Shown here: one piece after another, positions 1 through 10,025 of the stretch
Layout: every line of letters starts with the position of its first letter
Numbering within the stretch: position 1 is the stretch's first letter
DNA from: Halomonas sp. 1513
GTDB taxonomy: Bacteria > Pseudomonadota > Gammaproteobacteria > Pseudomonadales > Halomonadaceae
Length of the DNA stretch: 64,000 nucleotides
NCBI GenBank assembly: GCA_001971685.1
Contig: CP019326.1
Span: 2,480,001 to 2,544,000, forward strand
Direction of reading: 5' to 3'
Translations under genes and position numbers: made by a program
Notes under the pieces: generated by a model
The model's database searches: none
Seen by the model: only the letters and a program-made list of their open reading frames with translations
What the model was told of the DNA's origin: nothing

Positions 1-261
1 GGCGCACTGATGCAGTGGCTGAACCCCAAAGCCTGGCTGGCGTCGGCCTCCGGCATCGGTGCCTACACCGGCGGCGATGTCGGCCTGCTGTGGCTGTTCG
101 CCGCGCTCTATCTGCCCATCTGCTGGCTTTCGCTGGGTAGCTGGGTCTATGCCGGTGCCTTTCTGCGCCGTTACGTGCAGCGCCCTGGCGTCCTGGTCGC
201 CGTCAACCGAGGGCTGGCGCTGCTGCTAGCGGTCAGCTGCGTCTATCTCTTATTCGAGTAA
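1..261 (+). CDS. LysE/RhtB-family exporter, C-terminal part (truncated by window edge)
   Basis: This is the C-terminal end of a multi-pass inner-membrane exporter of the LysE/RhtB superfamily, which usually exports amino acids or their analogues. The frame is open from base 1, so the start lies outside the window. The visible 86 residues contain the family signature QWLNPKAW followed by three hydrophobic stretches and a short tail ending in YLLFE, as expected for the last part of a roughly 200-residue protein. Its last 12 bases overlap the end of the convergent AraC-type gene. Exporters of this class often sit beside their regulator, so the AraC protein may control it, but that is inference. 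The substrate cannot be told from this fragment. Confidence 0.85.
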   Translation, partial: GALMQWLNPKAWLASASGIGAYTGGDVGLLWLFAALYLPICWLSLGSWVYAGAFLRRYVQRPGVLVAVNRGLALLLAVSCVYLLFE

Positions 262-1080
262 CGGGCTTCGGTACTGATGGGGTGTGGCGGCCACCAGACG
301 CTTGAAGGTGCGCTGGAAATGCGGCTGGTCGCTGAAGCCGGCATTCAGCGCCGCCTCAGCGATCGGCTTGCCCTGCTTGAGCTGACGCTGTCCTAGCTGA
401 ATGCGGCGATTGATCAGGTAGGCATGAGGCGTGAGGCCGAAGTGCTGCTTGAAGGCACGGATCAGGTGGCCGGCGCTGTAGCCGGAGCGCTGGCAGAGGG
501 CATCCAGCGATACTTCCTCAGCAACGTGCTCATCGAGGTAGGCAGCCAATTCGCGCAGGGTGGCCGGCGGGAGCGAGCGCGGCTGGGCCGGCTGCCCCGC
601 CAGGTGATGCATCAGCGCCGAGAGATATTCGACCAGCTCGCTCTGCTTGTTCAGGAGGTCACGCTGCGGATCCAGCAGGCCGTCGGTCATACGCTGATAG
701 CCGGCGTACCAGCTCGGGGCGGCGATTACGGCGGCGGAAATGTCCTGCCAGCACGGTGTATCGATCAGCCCCGCTGCATGGCGCAGCCGAGTCAGCCACT
801 CGGCGTCCACGTAGAGCATGCGGTAGGCCCAGGACTCGCCTTCGACAGGATTGCAGGCGTGCACCCAGTCCGGATTCATCAACACCAGGTGCCCGGCGTG
901 GATGCGATATTCGTCATCGAGGTAATGGAAGGTGCTCTCTCCGGCAGTCACCGCCCCCAACGACCACTGGGTATGGCTGTGACGGGCGTAGCCGACCTGG
1001 CGGCCATCCTCGACCACGCGCAGCTCCACGTGGGGCATACGCGGATCGCGCCAGAAATGGGGCTGGTGGGCATGTGCCAT
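250..1080 (-). CDS. AraC-family transcriptional regulator
   Basis: This 276-residue protein has the two-part layout of AraC regulators with a cupin-like ligand domain. The N-terminal ~150 residues carry the cupin-type segment HAGHLVLMNPDWVHACNP near residues 62-80. The C-terminal ~100 residues hold a double helix-turn-helix (SLDALCQRSGYSAGHLIRAFKQ, in part, and IAEAALNAGFSDQPHFQRTF). It probably senses a small molecule and activates or represses nearby genes. It converges on, and slightly overlaps, the LysE-type exporter, the commonest arrangement for AraC proteins that control amino-acid exporters. No strong ribosome site precedes the chosen ATG; the start rests on domain length. The effector is unknown. 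Confidence 0.85.
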   Translation of the reverse strand: MAHAHQPHFWRDPRMPHVELRVVEDGRQVGYARHSHTQWSLGAVTAGESTFHYLDDEYRIHAGHLVLMNPDWVHACNPVEGESWAYRMLYVDAEWLTRLRHAAGLIDTPCWQDISAAVIAAPSWYAGYQRMTDGLLDPQRDLLNKQSELVEYLSALMHHLAGQPAQPRSLPPATLRELAAYLDEHVAEEVSLDALCQRSGYSAGHLIRAFKQHFGLTPHAYLINRRIQLGQRQLKQGKPIAEAALNAGFSDQPHFQRTFKRLVAATPHQYRSPLLE

Positions 1081-1202
1081 GCTCGAATCGTCTCGCTACC
1101 AAGGAAAGAAGCGCGCTTAGCCTCGATGCGATAACTCTACGACATTCGCCGCCGCCCTTCGAGGATGCTGGCGACTCGGCAGCAGTGCGCGCGGCTGCCA
1201 GG

Positions 1203-1592
1203 TCACCTTAGCCGTTCCAGGTGCCCCTTGCGGCGCACGATGTTCTTGTAGTCCCACTGGATATCCCGCGCCTTGGCGAGCCAGCGGCGCAGCGCCTCTG
1301 CGTCGATCTGCTCCACCGCGGTATAGCGGGCCTCGGCGGCCTTGAAGCTGCCCTCGTCGCGTAGCCCACTCTCATCGAAGGATTGTCCGCTCCAGAACAG
1401 CAGCCGCACGCAGTGCTTGAGCTTGCTGTAGCCGACGATGGGGTTGCCCTCCAGGAACCATACCGGGTGGGCATGCCATAGCTTGCCCTCTGCCTCGGGT
1501 AGATGGCGCTCGATCGCCTGGGCCAAATACTCGCATATCTCCCGGTCGGCCGGGGCCTGGCGCGCGTGATACGCCTGGATATCGGGATGCAT
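1203..1592 (-). CDS. DUF1801 domain protein
   Basis: This small cytoplasmic protein of 129 residues resembles the DUF1801/YdhG-like family. Its pattern includes KLWHAHPVWFLEGNPIVGYS and CVRLLFWSG in the middle and a C-terminal WDYKNIVRRKG. No catalytic function is established for the family. The start at 1592 is chosen because GGAGAG lies just upstream at normal spacing; a longer open frame to 1664 begins with cysteine-rich sequence that does not fit the family. It lies alone between the AraC gene and the chemoreceptor gene, transcribed leftward, with no clear operon partner. Its role is unknown. Confidence 0.75.
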   Translation of the reverse strand: MHPDIQAYHARQAPADREICEYLAQAIERHLPEAEGKLWHAHPVWFLEGNPIVGYSKLKHCVRLLFWSGQSFDESGLRDEGSFKAAEARYTAVEQIDAEALRRWLAKARDIQWDYKNIVRRKGHLERLR

Positions 1593-1649
1593 GGCGACTC
1601 TCCTGTAGCAGTAGCACTCCCAGGACAATCGATCAGACAGGCAGCAATT

Positions 1650-1678
1650 CGACAGCCGCCCCAAGGGAGCGGCTGTCG
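1650..1678 (-). terminator. Hairpin after the chemoreceptor gene
   Basis: A perfect 10-bp stem (CGACAGCCGC/GCGGCTGTCG) with a 9-base loop lies about 20 bases past the stop of the chemoreceptor gene. There is no long T run on the leftward side, so it may be a weak or factor-assisted terminator. Confidence 0.5.
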
Positions 1679-1697
1679 CGAGCTGAATCGGCGGTGC

Positions 1698-3386
1698 CTA
1701 GAACTCGGACCAGTCCTCGACGGCCTCAGCGGGCTTCTTGTAGGACTGCCTGGGCGTTTCAGCAGCGGGCTTGGCCGGCGGTTGGCTTCGCTCACTCTTC
1801 TGATGGGTCAGCTGGGTGGCGTGCGGTTCGGCCGGCGCGGTCTGGTCGTCGACGCGGAAGGTGGCGATCAATGCGGCGAGATGCTTGGCCTGGTCTTCCA
1901 ACGAGCTGGCGGCGGCGCTGGTCTGCTGCACCAGCGAGGCGTTCTGCTGGGTCACCGAGTCCATCTCGGTGATGGCGCTGTTGATCTGCTCGATGCCGCT
2001 GTTCTGCTCGCGGGTGGCGCTCGAGATCTCGCCCATCAGGGCGGTGACCTGGCGGATCGACTCGACGGTCTCGCCGATGGTGGCGCCGCTGCGTTCGGCC
2101 TGCTCGGCACCGCTGGCGATCTTGGCGGTGGTCTCTTCGATCAGCGCACGGATCTCCTTGGCAGACTCGGCGCTGCGCGAGGCGAGGTTGCGCACTTCGC
2201 TTGCCACCACCGCGAAGCCGCGGCCCTGCTCGCCGGCGCGGGCGGCCTCTACCGAGGCGTTGAGCGCCAGGATATTGGTCTGGAAGGCGATCGAGTCGAT
2301 CACGCCGATGATGTCGTTGACGCGGCTGGCGCTGGTGGAGATCTCGCGCATCAGCTGCACGGTGTGCTCGACCTCCTGGCCGCCGGCCTCGGCGCGCTGC
2401 GAGGCAGACGCCGAGAGACCGTCGGCCTCGTGGGCGGTCTCGGTGTTCTTGCTCACCGTGGCGGCCATCTCTTCCATGCTCGAGGCGGTCTGCTGCAGCG
2501 CCGAGGCCTGCTGCTCGGTGCGTGAGGAGAGATCCTGGCTGCCCAGGGCGATTTCGCCGGCGCCGGTGAAGACGCTGTCGCTGCTGCTGCGCAGCGAGAC
2601 CACCAGGGTCTTGAGCTTGTCCTGCATGCGCGCCAGAGCGCTGAACAACTGGCCGATCTCGTTACGACCGCGGTCGCGGATCTGCTCGGTGAGATCGCCA
2701 TCGGCAATCCGCTCGAAGTGCTCGACGGCTTCACGCAGCGGCGTGACCACCACTCGGATCATCGCCAGCCGAATCGCCACCGCGGCGAGCAGCGCCACGA
2801 CCAGTAGCGTTATGGCGATCATGCCGACCATGTCGCCGAGTCGGCCGACCTGATCGATCACCGCGGTGCCGCGCCGCTCTGAGTAGGCGACGAAGTCCTC
2901 CATGGCGGCGTCCAGCTCGGCGCCCAGCTCGGTCATCTCATCCTGGCTGCGCTGAATCTGGAAAGGAGCGGCGTCCATCAGCGGCTCGAGCCCTTCCACC
3001 ACGTAGGCGTCGTAGGCCGCGATGATCGCCGCCACGTAGGGCGCCCGGGAGTCGTCGGCGTCGATGGGTACGGCGCGGAAGTCGTCGAAGCGCTCATGGG
3101 CTCCGGCCAGGGCCTCCAGGGCCTGCTGCTGGCTCTGCTCGCCGCGCTCAGGGTCACCTTGGGTGCTCAGGCTGGCGAAGCGGTCCAGCATGACCTGTGC
3201 GCGCAGCACATTGACCTGGGTACGGTTGGCCAGGTTGGCGAGTTCCACGTTGGTCTCGGCAAGCTCGTGCAGCGCCTCCTCGCTGGTGGCACTGGCATAG
3301 AAGCCCAGCCCACTGATCAGCCCGATCATCAACACCAGCGCGGCCAGCGCCGCGGTCAGGCTCCACTTTATCGATAGGTGTTTCAT
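1698..3386 (-). CDS. Methyl-accepting chemotaxis protein
   Basis: This is an inner-membrane chemoreceptor of 562 residues that signals to CheA/CheW. It has a first membrane segment at about residues 8-30, a periplasmic helical sensor of about 150 residues, a second membrane segment near 185-208, a HAMP linker to about 262, and a long cytoplasmic coiled coil. The highly conserved hairpin tip, including [20 protein letters not shown] and [13 protein letters not shown], lies around residues 366-400. The C-terminus ends DWSEF, which fits the xWxxF tether that recruits CheR/CheB, so adaptation enzymes probably dock here. The start at 3386 (MKHLSIKW) gives a proper membrane anchor; an upstream in-frame start adds 12 unlikely residues. 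The ligand cannot be inferred: the sensor is a four-helix-bundle type with no recognisable specificity. Confidence 0.92.
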   Translation of the reverse strand: MKHLSIKWSLTAALAALVLMIGLISGLGFYASATSEEALHELAETNVELANLANRTQVNVLRAQVMLDRFASLSTQGDPERGEQSQQQALEALAGAHERFDDFRAVPIDADDSRAPYVAAIIAAYDAYVVEGLEPLMDAAPFQIQRSQDEMTELGAELDAAMEDFVAYSERRGTAVIDQVGRLGDMVGMIAITLLVVALLAAVAIRLAMIRVVVTPLREAVEHFERIADGDLTEQIRDRGRNEIGQLFSALARMQDKLKTLVVSLRSSSDSVFTGAGEIALGSQDLSSRTEQQASALQQTASSMEEMAATVSKNTETAHEADGLSASASQRAEAGGQEVEHTVQLMREISTSASRVNDIIGVIDSIAFQTNILALNASVEAARAGEQGRGFAVVASEVRNLASRSAESAKEIRALIEETTAKIASGAEQAERSGATIGETVESIRQVTALMGEISSATREQNSGIEQINSAITEMDSVTQQNASLVQQTSAAASSLEDQAKHLAALIATFRVDDQTAPAEPHATQLTHQKSERSQPPAKPAAETPRQSYKKPAEAVEDWSEF

Positions 3387-3492
3387 CTGCCTCGTCCCCC
3401 CTGCGATGGCGATATTCAACACTTCATCGGCACGCGGGGAGTCAGGTTGAGAGAAAACGGCCCAATATCGACTAAAGTATAATGCCCGAGCG

Positions 3493-3846
3493 CTACTCGT
3501 CGACCACCACCTCGAAGCCCCCGTAGATCAATCGTTTACCATCGAACGGCATGGGATTGACGTGGGGCTGCAGGCGCGGGTCTTCCATCACCTTGGCCAT
3601 GCCGCGGTCGCGCACCTCGCGGGAGGGCCATAGGATCCACGAGAAGATCACCGTCTCGTCGGCCTGGCACTTCACCGCCATGGGGAAGGAGGTGAGCTTG
3701 CCATCGGGTACGTCGTCGCCCCAGCACTCCACCATCTGCAGCGCACCGTGCTCCTTGAACACCACCGCGGCATCGCGGGCATGCTGGATGTACTTCTCGC
3801 GGTTGGCGGTGGGCACCGCGGCGACGAATCCATCTACGTAGGTCAT
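3493..3846 (-). CDS. DUF1428 family protein
   Basis: This 117-residue cytoplasmic protein matches the DUF1428 family (YbaA-like, alpha-beta dimeric-barrel fold): it begins [12 protein letters not shown], carries [17 protein letters not shown] in the middle, the segment [19 protein letters not shown], and ends [13 protein letters not shown]. The biochemical role of the family is not established. The start at 3846 is supported by GAGGAA six bases upstream; the open frame extends further but the added residues are not family-like. It is divergent from the DUF2835 gene, with a ~200-base intergenic region that contains a TATAAT hexamer (3946-3951) facing the DUF2835 gene. Confidence 0.88.
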   Translation of the reverse strand: MTYVDGFVAAVPTANREKYIQHARDAAVVFKEHGALQMVECWGDDVPDGKLTSFPMAVKCQADETVIFSWILWPSREVRDRGMAKVMEDPRLQPHVNPMPFDGKRLIYGGFEVVVDE

Positions 3847-4043
3847 GATCGGTTCCTCGTCAGGCGTCGCCGAAACGGCGACGCTATGTCGTATATCGAT
3901 TGCTGACGGGTAGATTCGACATGCCATTCGTCGCTTCGAGTGGCGTATAATCTTGCCGCCCGCTTGCCAACCCTGTCGGCGAACGGGCGGCGCTCGACCA
4001 CGTTGCAAACCATGCCCTGCGTCTTGAAAAGGAGAGGGTCGCC

Positions 4044-4271
4044 GTGCCCAGTATCGATGTGGTGATCCGCCTGACCCGCGACGAGTGCCTGGCCCACTAC
4101 GAGGGCCGCGCCCAGAGCGTGCATACCCGCAGTGTCGACGGCCGCAAGGTGGTCTTTCCCACCAGCGCCCTGACCCGCATCGTCGGCCGCAACGGCATAG
4201 ACGGCGTCTTTCGGCTGCACTTCTCGGCAGCGGGCAAGTTCGAGTCCATCGAGCCGCTGCCGCGACGCTGA
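4044..4271 (+). CDS. DUF2835 family small protein
   Basis: This 75-residue protein fits the DUF2835 family of short gammaproteobacterial proteins. The recognisable pattern is CLAHYEGRAQSVHTRSVDGR followed by VVFPTSALTRIV and GIDGVFRLHFSAAGKF. The start codon is GTG, chosen because AAAAGGAGAGG lies at ideal spacing upstream and no ATG fits. A TATAAT hexamer at 3946-3951 may be its -10 element, although no good -35 is visible. No function is known; the small, basic, beta-rich composition would suit nucleic-acid or partner-protein binding, but that is speculation. Confidence 0.85.
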   Translation: MPSIDVVIRLTRDECLAHYEGRAQSVHTRSVDGRKVVFPTSALTRIVGRNGIDGVFRLHFSAAGKFESIEPLPRR

Positions 4272-4349
4272 GCGTTTAAACCACCAACTCGACTTTACCC
4301 GTTGTTGGACTAGTCTCTGATCGACGACAGTTTCCCTTCGGATGCGCCC

Positions 4350-6032
4350 ATGCCAACCCTGCTGGGCCACCGCTCGCCGCTGCGGTGGCTGCTGTTCAGT
4401 GCGCTACTGATCACCGCTCCCTTGACCGCGGCGAATGAGCATGAGCTCGAGCGTGTCACCCTGCAGCTGGCCTGGTATCACCAGTTCCAGTCCGCCGGCT
4501 ACTACGCCGCCAAGCACCAGGGTTACTTTCGGGATGCCGGCTTCGAGGTCGAGATACGCCATGGTGGCCACGACGATTACGGCCGCCCCATCGACCCGGT
4601 GGAGGATGTGGTATTCGGTCGTGCCGACTTCGGCGTGTCGCGCTCCGACCTGCTGCTCTACCGCAGCCAGGGCCTGCCGGTGGTGGTACTCGCCAACATC
4701 ATGCAGCGCTCGCCGCTGGTATTTCTGACCCTGGAGGAGTTCGGCTTCACGCGCCTGGAAGAGATCGGCGAACGGCCGATCAGCGTCACCCTACCCGACG
4801 TCGACGCGCGACTCAGCGCCGAGACCCTGGCCAGCTTCCATCGCGCCGGGGTCGATCTGGCGCAACTCAACAATCACGCACCGAGCTGGAGGCTCGACGA
4901 CCTGCTCGACGGCACCACCCAGTTGATGCCCGGCTACCTCACCGATGCCCCCTACTTCCTCGAGGGGTTCGGTGCACAACCGGTCACGATCACGCCGGCT
5001 TCCTACGGCATCGACTTCTACGGCGACCTGCTGTTCACCCGCGAGGCGCTGATCGATGACCGGCCCGAACGAGTCGAGGCGTTTCGCGATGCCGCCCTGC
5101 GCGGCTGGGCCTATGCGCTGGACAATGTCGAGGAGGTGGCCGAGTTGATCACCCAGTACTACCCGACGCGCAATGCACTCTACGACATTCACTTCCTGCG
5201 CCATGAGGCCGAGAAGCTTCGCGGCCTGATGCAACCGGAGTTGATCGAGATCGGCCATATCAACCCGACGCGCTGGCAAGCGATCGCCGAGGTGTATCTG
5301 GAACTCGACATGATCGAGCGCTACCAGCTGGAGGGCTTTCTCTACCAGCCACCGGCCAACCACGATGGCGCGAATCTGCAGCGGCTGATGCATCTGGCGC
5401 TCGGCGGCGGTGCCCTGCTGCTGCTGGTTATCGCACTGGCCAGCTACCTGCTGATGATCAACCGCCAGCTACGCCACGAGGTGACGCAGCGTCTCAAGGC
5501 GGAGGAGGCCCTTCGCGAACTGGCCGAAAAGGACGGCCTGACGGGTATCGACAATCGTCGGCTGTTCGACGAACACCTGCAGCAGTGCGTCGCCCATGCC
5601 CGGCGCCACAAAAAGCCGCTGACGCTGATCATGTTCGACGTCGATCATTTCAAGCAGATCAATGACAGCCATGGCCACCTGGCCGGCGACCGGGTGCTGG
5701 TAGAGATCACCCGGGTCACCCAGCAGCAACTGCGCATCGAGGACCACTTTGCCCGCTATGGCGGCGAGGAGTTCGTGGTGCTGCTGCCGGACACCGCTCA
5801 CACCGAGGCAATGAAGGTCGCCGAGCGTATCTGGCAGGCCAACCGCCATCATCGGGTAGCCAGCGACGCCGGTACCATCCGCTATAGCCTGAGCCTCGGG
5901 GTCGCCAGCCTCGATGAGCGCGACCGCACCCCTCAGGAGCTGGTCAGACGCGCCGACGAACGCCTCTATCAAGCCAAGCGGCAAGGCCGTGACTGCTATT
6001 TCGGCGCGACAGATTACTTAGCTAGCAAATAG
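4350..6032 (+). CDS. Membrane diguanylate cyclase with periplasmic NMT1/THI5-like sensor
   Basis: This 560-residue protein fuses an extracytoplasmic solute-binding domain to a c-di-GMP synthase. A signal peptide or anchor occupies residues 1-28. Residues ~35-310 resemble the NMT1/THI5-like binding proteins of ABC importers for thiamine precursors and related compounds (LQLAWYHQFQSAGYYAAKHQ, then FGVSRSDLLLYR). A membrane segment lies at ~349-371, a short coiled linker follows, and a GGDEF domain covers ~395-555. The active motif GGEEF lies near residue 470, and RIED five residues before it is an intact inhibitory (I) site, so it should be an active, product-inhibited cyclase. The likely role is to turn binding of a periplasmic pyrimidine-like ligand into a c-di-GMP signal; the ligand is inferred from family only. 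A CsrB/RsmY-like RNA follows directly. Confidence 0.88.
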   Translation: MPTLLGHRSPLRWLLFSALLITAPLTAANEHELERVTLQLAWYHQFQSAGYYAAKHQGYFRDAGFEVEIRHGGHDDYGRPIDPVEDVVFGRADFGVSRSDLLLYRSQGLPVVVLANIMQRSPLVFLTLEEFGFTRLEEIGERPISVTLPDVDARLSAETLASFHRAGVDLAQLNNHAPSWRLDDLLDGTTQLMPGYLTDAPYFLEGFGAQPVTITPASYGIDFYGDLLFTREALIDDRPERVEAFRDAALRGWAYALDNVEEVAELITQYYPTRNALYDIHFLRHEAEKLRGLMQPELIEIGHINPTRWQAIAEVYLELDMIERYQLEGFLYQPPANHDGANLQRLMHLALGGGALLLLVIALASYLLMINRQLRHEVTQRLKAEEALRELAEKDGLTGIDNRRLFDEHLQQCVAHARRHKKPLTLIMFDVDHFKQINDSHGHLAGDRVLVEITRVTQQQLRIEDHFARYGGEEFVVLLPDTAHTEAMKVAERIWQANRHHRVASDAGTIRYSLSLGVASLDERDRTPQELVRRADERLYQAKRQGRDCYFGATDYLASK

Positions 6033-6091
6033 TTAGCATAAAAGATGCAACGAATTTGCATTGCATAACTTGGGTTAAGGTAACAGCAAAT

Positions 6092-6204
6092 CTAGGAGTC
6101 CACTGTGAGTGTGTGGGGTCAAGGACGACCCGTTGCGGCCAGGATGCCGCTCACACCCCTGCGTTGCCCTGATCGGCCAATGGCCGATCAGGGCACTCTT
6201 TTTT
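6092..6204 (+). ncRNA. Candidate CsrB/RsmY-type sRNA that sequesters CsrA/RsmA
   Basis: About 110 nt between the GGDEF fusion gene and ureG has the architecture of a CsrA/RsmA-binding sRNA. Two perfect 5-bp hairpins present AGGA in six-base loops: GGGTC-AAGGAC-GACCC (6116-6131) and GCGGC-CAGGAT-GCCGC (6135-6150). A third AGGA lies near the 5' end in CTAGGAGT (6093-6100), and TGTGAG (6104-6109) can pair with CTCACA (6150-6155) to close the two-hairpin module. A 14-bp terminator stem with a T run ends it. AGGA in a hexaloop is the known CsrA target. The 5' end is a guess from the first motif and typical length; the AT-rich region 6033-6090 should hold the promoter, but I find no canonical GacA box. 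Only three motifs are visible, fewer than in most CsrB RNAs but comparable with short Rsm RNAs. Confidence 0.62.
6166..6204 (+). terminator. Strong intrinsic terminator
   Basis: A perfect 14-bp inverted repeat (GCCCTGATCGGCCA / TGGCCGATCAGGGC, 6166-6179 and 6181-6194) is followed by ACTCTTTTTT on the rightward strand. It would end the candidate sRNA. The T run reaches the last codon of the convergent ureG gene. On the leftward strand the stem is present but no T run follows it. Confidence 0.9.
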
Positions 6205-6841
6205 AGCCTGCAGCCGCTCCCGCCTGATCACGCCGCTCCGGCAACATGCCACGGTCGAGAATGAAGCGAATGATCTCCTCGAGCCCCACCCCGTCGTAGA
6301 GGTTGGTGAACACGAACGGCCGCTCCCCGCGCATCTTCTTCGAGTCCCGCTCCATGACCTCGAGGGAGGCATGCACCTGTTCGGCGATATCGATCTTGTT
6401 GATGATCAGCAGATCCGACTTGGTGATGCCGGGCCCGCCCTTGCGCGGAATCTTGTCGCCGGCCGAGACGTCGATCACATAGAGGGTGAGATCGGAGAGC
6501 TCGGGGCTGAAGGTCGCCGACAGGTTATCGCCGCCGGACTCCACCAGCACCAGCTCCAGGCCGGGATGGCGCGCCTGCAGGTCGTCGATGGCCGCCAGGT
6601 TCATGGAGGCATCCTCGCGGATGGCGGTATGCGGGCAGCCGCCGGTTTCCACCCCGAGAATGCGATCCGCCGGCAGGGCATCGTGCTTGAGCAGGAAGTC
6701 GGCATCTTCGCGGGTATAGATGTCGTTGGTGACCACGGCAATATCGTAGTGGTCACGCAGCGCCAGGCACAGCTGCTTGAGCAGCGCGGTCTTGCCGGAG
6801 CCCACCGGGCCGCCGACGCCAACGCGTAAACAATGGGTCAT
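6203..6841 (-). CDS. ureG: Urease accessory GTPase UreG
   Basis: UreG is the SIMIBI-class GTPase that delivers nickel to apo-urease in complex with UreD(H) and UreF. The 212-residue protein starts [20 protein letters not shown], giving a P-loop at about residues 11-18. It also has the nickel-binding CPH motif ([15 protein letters not shown], about residues 66-80), the switch segment [19 protein letters not shown] and the NKID guanine-specificity motif (INKIDIA). The length is typical. The start at 6841 is the ATG at the P-loop distance expected for the family. It is the last gene of ureDABCEFG, 10 bases after ureF, and its end touches the terminator of the convergent sRNA. Confidence 0.97.
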   Translation of the reverse strand: MTHCLRVGVGGPVGSGKTALLKQLCLALRDHYDIAVVTNDIYTREDADFLLKHDALPADRILGVETGGCPHTAIREDASMNLAAIDDLQARHPGLELVLVESGGDNLSATFSPELSDLTLYVIDVSAGDKIPRKGGPGITKSDLLIINKIDIAEQVHASLEVMERDSKKMRGERPFVFTNLYDGVGLEEIIRFILDRGMLPERRDQAGAAAG

Positions 6842-6851
6842 GGATCGTCTC

Positions 6852-7544
6852 CTAGCTTCTGAATAGTCGCGAATACTGCGTTTCATGCAAGGCACTGGCC
6901 AGCGCCAGGCCGGGCAGCGCCGGGCCAAGCTCATCATCCTCCAGCCCAAGCGCCAGATCCACGGCCTCGACCAGCGCCGGGCGCAGCCGTTCGACCAGCC
7001 GCTGGGCGGCGGTGTGCCCCAACGGCAGGGCCTTGCAGGCCACTGCCAGCTGATTCTCGAGCCACGCCCAGGCGAAGCCCAGCAGCGCCTGGCGCTGGGT
7101 CACCCCGCGCGTCCGGGCCGTCCAGGCAAACAGCGTGACGTAGCCGGCACCGGCGGGCAGCAGCCCCTGTTGAGGTAACAGCTCGAGGCTGCCCAGCAGC
7201 CGCGCCAGCGAGGCGCCAAGGCGGCTGTCTTCGGCGGCCAGCTCGGCGGTCTCGCGGTTAGCGGCGAGCCAGGCATCCCACTCGGCCACGGAATCGCCGT
7301 CGTCCTGCTGCCAGGCCGAGTAGAGGCGCGCCAGGGCCGGCAGCTCGCAGTGCGCCAGGCCGTCGTCGAGCACCCCTTCGAGCCATTCACCGAGGCTCGC
7401 CTCGTCGCTCACCCAGCCCAGCTCGAAGGCACTCTCCAGGCCCTGGGACCAGGCGAAGGCGCCGATCGGCAGCGCCGGGCTGACCAGCTGCAGCAAACCC
7501 AGCAGCGCCAGGTCGCCGCCCTGTGCCGGCGACTCAGTGGGCAT
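6852..7544 (-). CDS. ureF: Urease accessory protein UreF
   Basis: UreF is an all-helical scaffold that bridges UreD and UreG during nickel insertion and acts as a fidelity checkpoint for the UreG GTPase. About 230 residues are seen, with family segments [20 protein letters not shown] near the start, [11 protein letters not shown], and the C-terminal [17 protein letters not shown] that contacts UreD/UreG. The start was set at 7544 (MPTESPAQ), inside the 3' end of ureE; an ATG four codons upstream (7556) is equally possible. No ribosome site is visible because the region encodes the histidine tail of UreE, so translation is probably coupled to ureE. The 11-base overlap supports this. Confidence 0.95.
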   Translation of the reverse strand: MPTESPAQGGDLALLGLLQLVSPALPIGAFAWSQGLESAFELGWVSDEASLGEWLEGVLDDGLAHCELPALARLYSAWQQDDGDSVAEWDAWLAANRETAELAAEDSRLGASLARLLGSLELLPQQGLLPAGAGYVTLFAWTARTRGVTQRQALLGFAWAWLENQLAVACKALPLGHTAAQRLVERLRPALVEAVDLALGLEDDELGPALPGLALASALHETQYSRLFRS

Positions 7545-8073
7545 GGGAGTGATCATGGTCGTGGCCATGTTCATGTGAGTGGCCATGTGAATGACCATGT
7601 GAATGGCCATGCGAGTGCCCGCCGGTCTGCTGGTAGGCGCCGGGCTCGGGGTCGAAGGGGCCTTGGTGGTGCTCGAGGGTCGCCCCCAGCAGCTCGGCCA
7701 GCTCCTCGAGCACGTGATCTGGCGGGAAGCGCACCCAGCCCTGGTCGGGCCGAGCATCGTCGCTGCCCAGCGCCAGCTGCACGTGGCGATTGCCGAGATG
7801 GTAGGCAAGCCGCGCCAGCGGCAGACCGGCGGCGACCCGAGCGGTGACCACCGGCTCGTCGGCGGCCTCGATGCGGATCACCTCACCGCTCTCGGCGCGC
7901 AGGCCATCGCCTGAGCGCAGCACCGGGCCGCGGTCGAGGAACAGGCCCAGTTCGCGGCCGCTATCGCTCACCGCCTTGAGCCGGCCCTTGGTCCGCGGCT
8001 CGAAGGGCAGCGTCAGGGTGTCGCTGGCCTGGCCATGCTCGATGGGGCCCAGGCGTTCGGTCAGTTTCAGCAT
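7534..8073 (-). CDS. ureE: Urease nickel metallochaperone UreE
   Basis: UreE is the dimeric metallochaperone that supplies nickel to the UreDFG-urease complex. The 179-residue protein has the N-terminal peptide-binding domain (residues ~1-75) and the metal-binding domain containing LAYHLGNRHVQLAL, whose histidine at the dimer interface binds nickel. Its last ~27 residues are an exceptionally histidine-rich tail of repeated HSHG units ending DHDHSHAH, which in other bacteria stores several extra nickel ions. The start follows a weak ribosome site. It is separated from ureC by about 250 bases holding a structured repeat element, so the ureE-ureF-ureG part may be expressed at a different level from ureDABC. 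Confidence 0.96.
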   Translation of the reverse strand: MLKLTERLGPIEHGQASDTLTLPFEPRTKGRLKAVSDSGRELGLFLDRGPVLRSGDGLRAESGEVIRIEAADEPVVTARVAAGLPLARLAYHLGNRHVQLALGSDDARPDQGWVRFPPDHVLEELAELLGATLEHHQGPFDPEPGAYQQTGGHSHGHSHGHSHGHSHEHGHDHDHSHAH

Positions 8074-8118
8074 TGGTTACGTCTCGTTGAATTCAGGTTC
8101 GGAGCCCAACTGGCGACA

Positions 8119-8250
8119 GGTCGGCCCCGTCGAGCCACCTTGCGCGACCGCTGGCAGTACGGTCGAGACCACGCGGTCGATCTTCAGGGAAGAAGATCGA
8201 GGAAAGCCGGCACAGGGATGTGCCGTCTTTCCGACCGCAGGGGGCCGACC
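8119..8250. repeat. Structured intergenic element between ureC and ureE
   Basis: The ~250-base gap between ureE and ureC is packed with nested inverted repeats. The outer arms are GGTCGGCCCC (8119-8128) and GGGGCCGACC (8241-8250). Inside are CGATCTTC/GAAGATCG with a six-base loop (8178-8199) and a long imperfect hairpin (8201-8232) whose core is GGCACA-GGGA-TGTGCC, i.e. a GNRA-type tetraloop. Such dense pairing within the transcribed ure operon could stabilise or attenuate mRNA. A similar GGGA-loop architecture occurs at 50910-50994, so this may be a dispersed repeat family. Confidence 0.6.
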
Positions 8251-8321
8251 GGGATGCCAGGGTTTCGGGCGCGTGGTGTGGCGAGCACGGGGTTCCGAGC
8301 ATGGCGCCATCCTCGAAGGCA

Positions 8322-10021
<1,700 letters not shown>

Positions 10022-10025
<4 letters not shown>

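Noticed and set aside
1503..2525. Open frame (340 codons) antisense to the chemoreceptor
   Set aside because: Gly/Leu/Asp-rich mirror frame of a clear MCP gene.
7534..7640. Repeated GCCATGTG-like units as a DNA repeat array
   Set aside because: They encode the histidine-rich tail of UreE and are explained by codon repetition.
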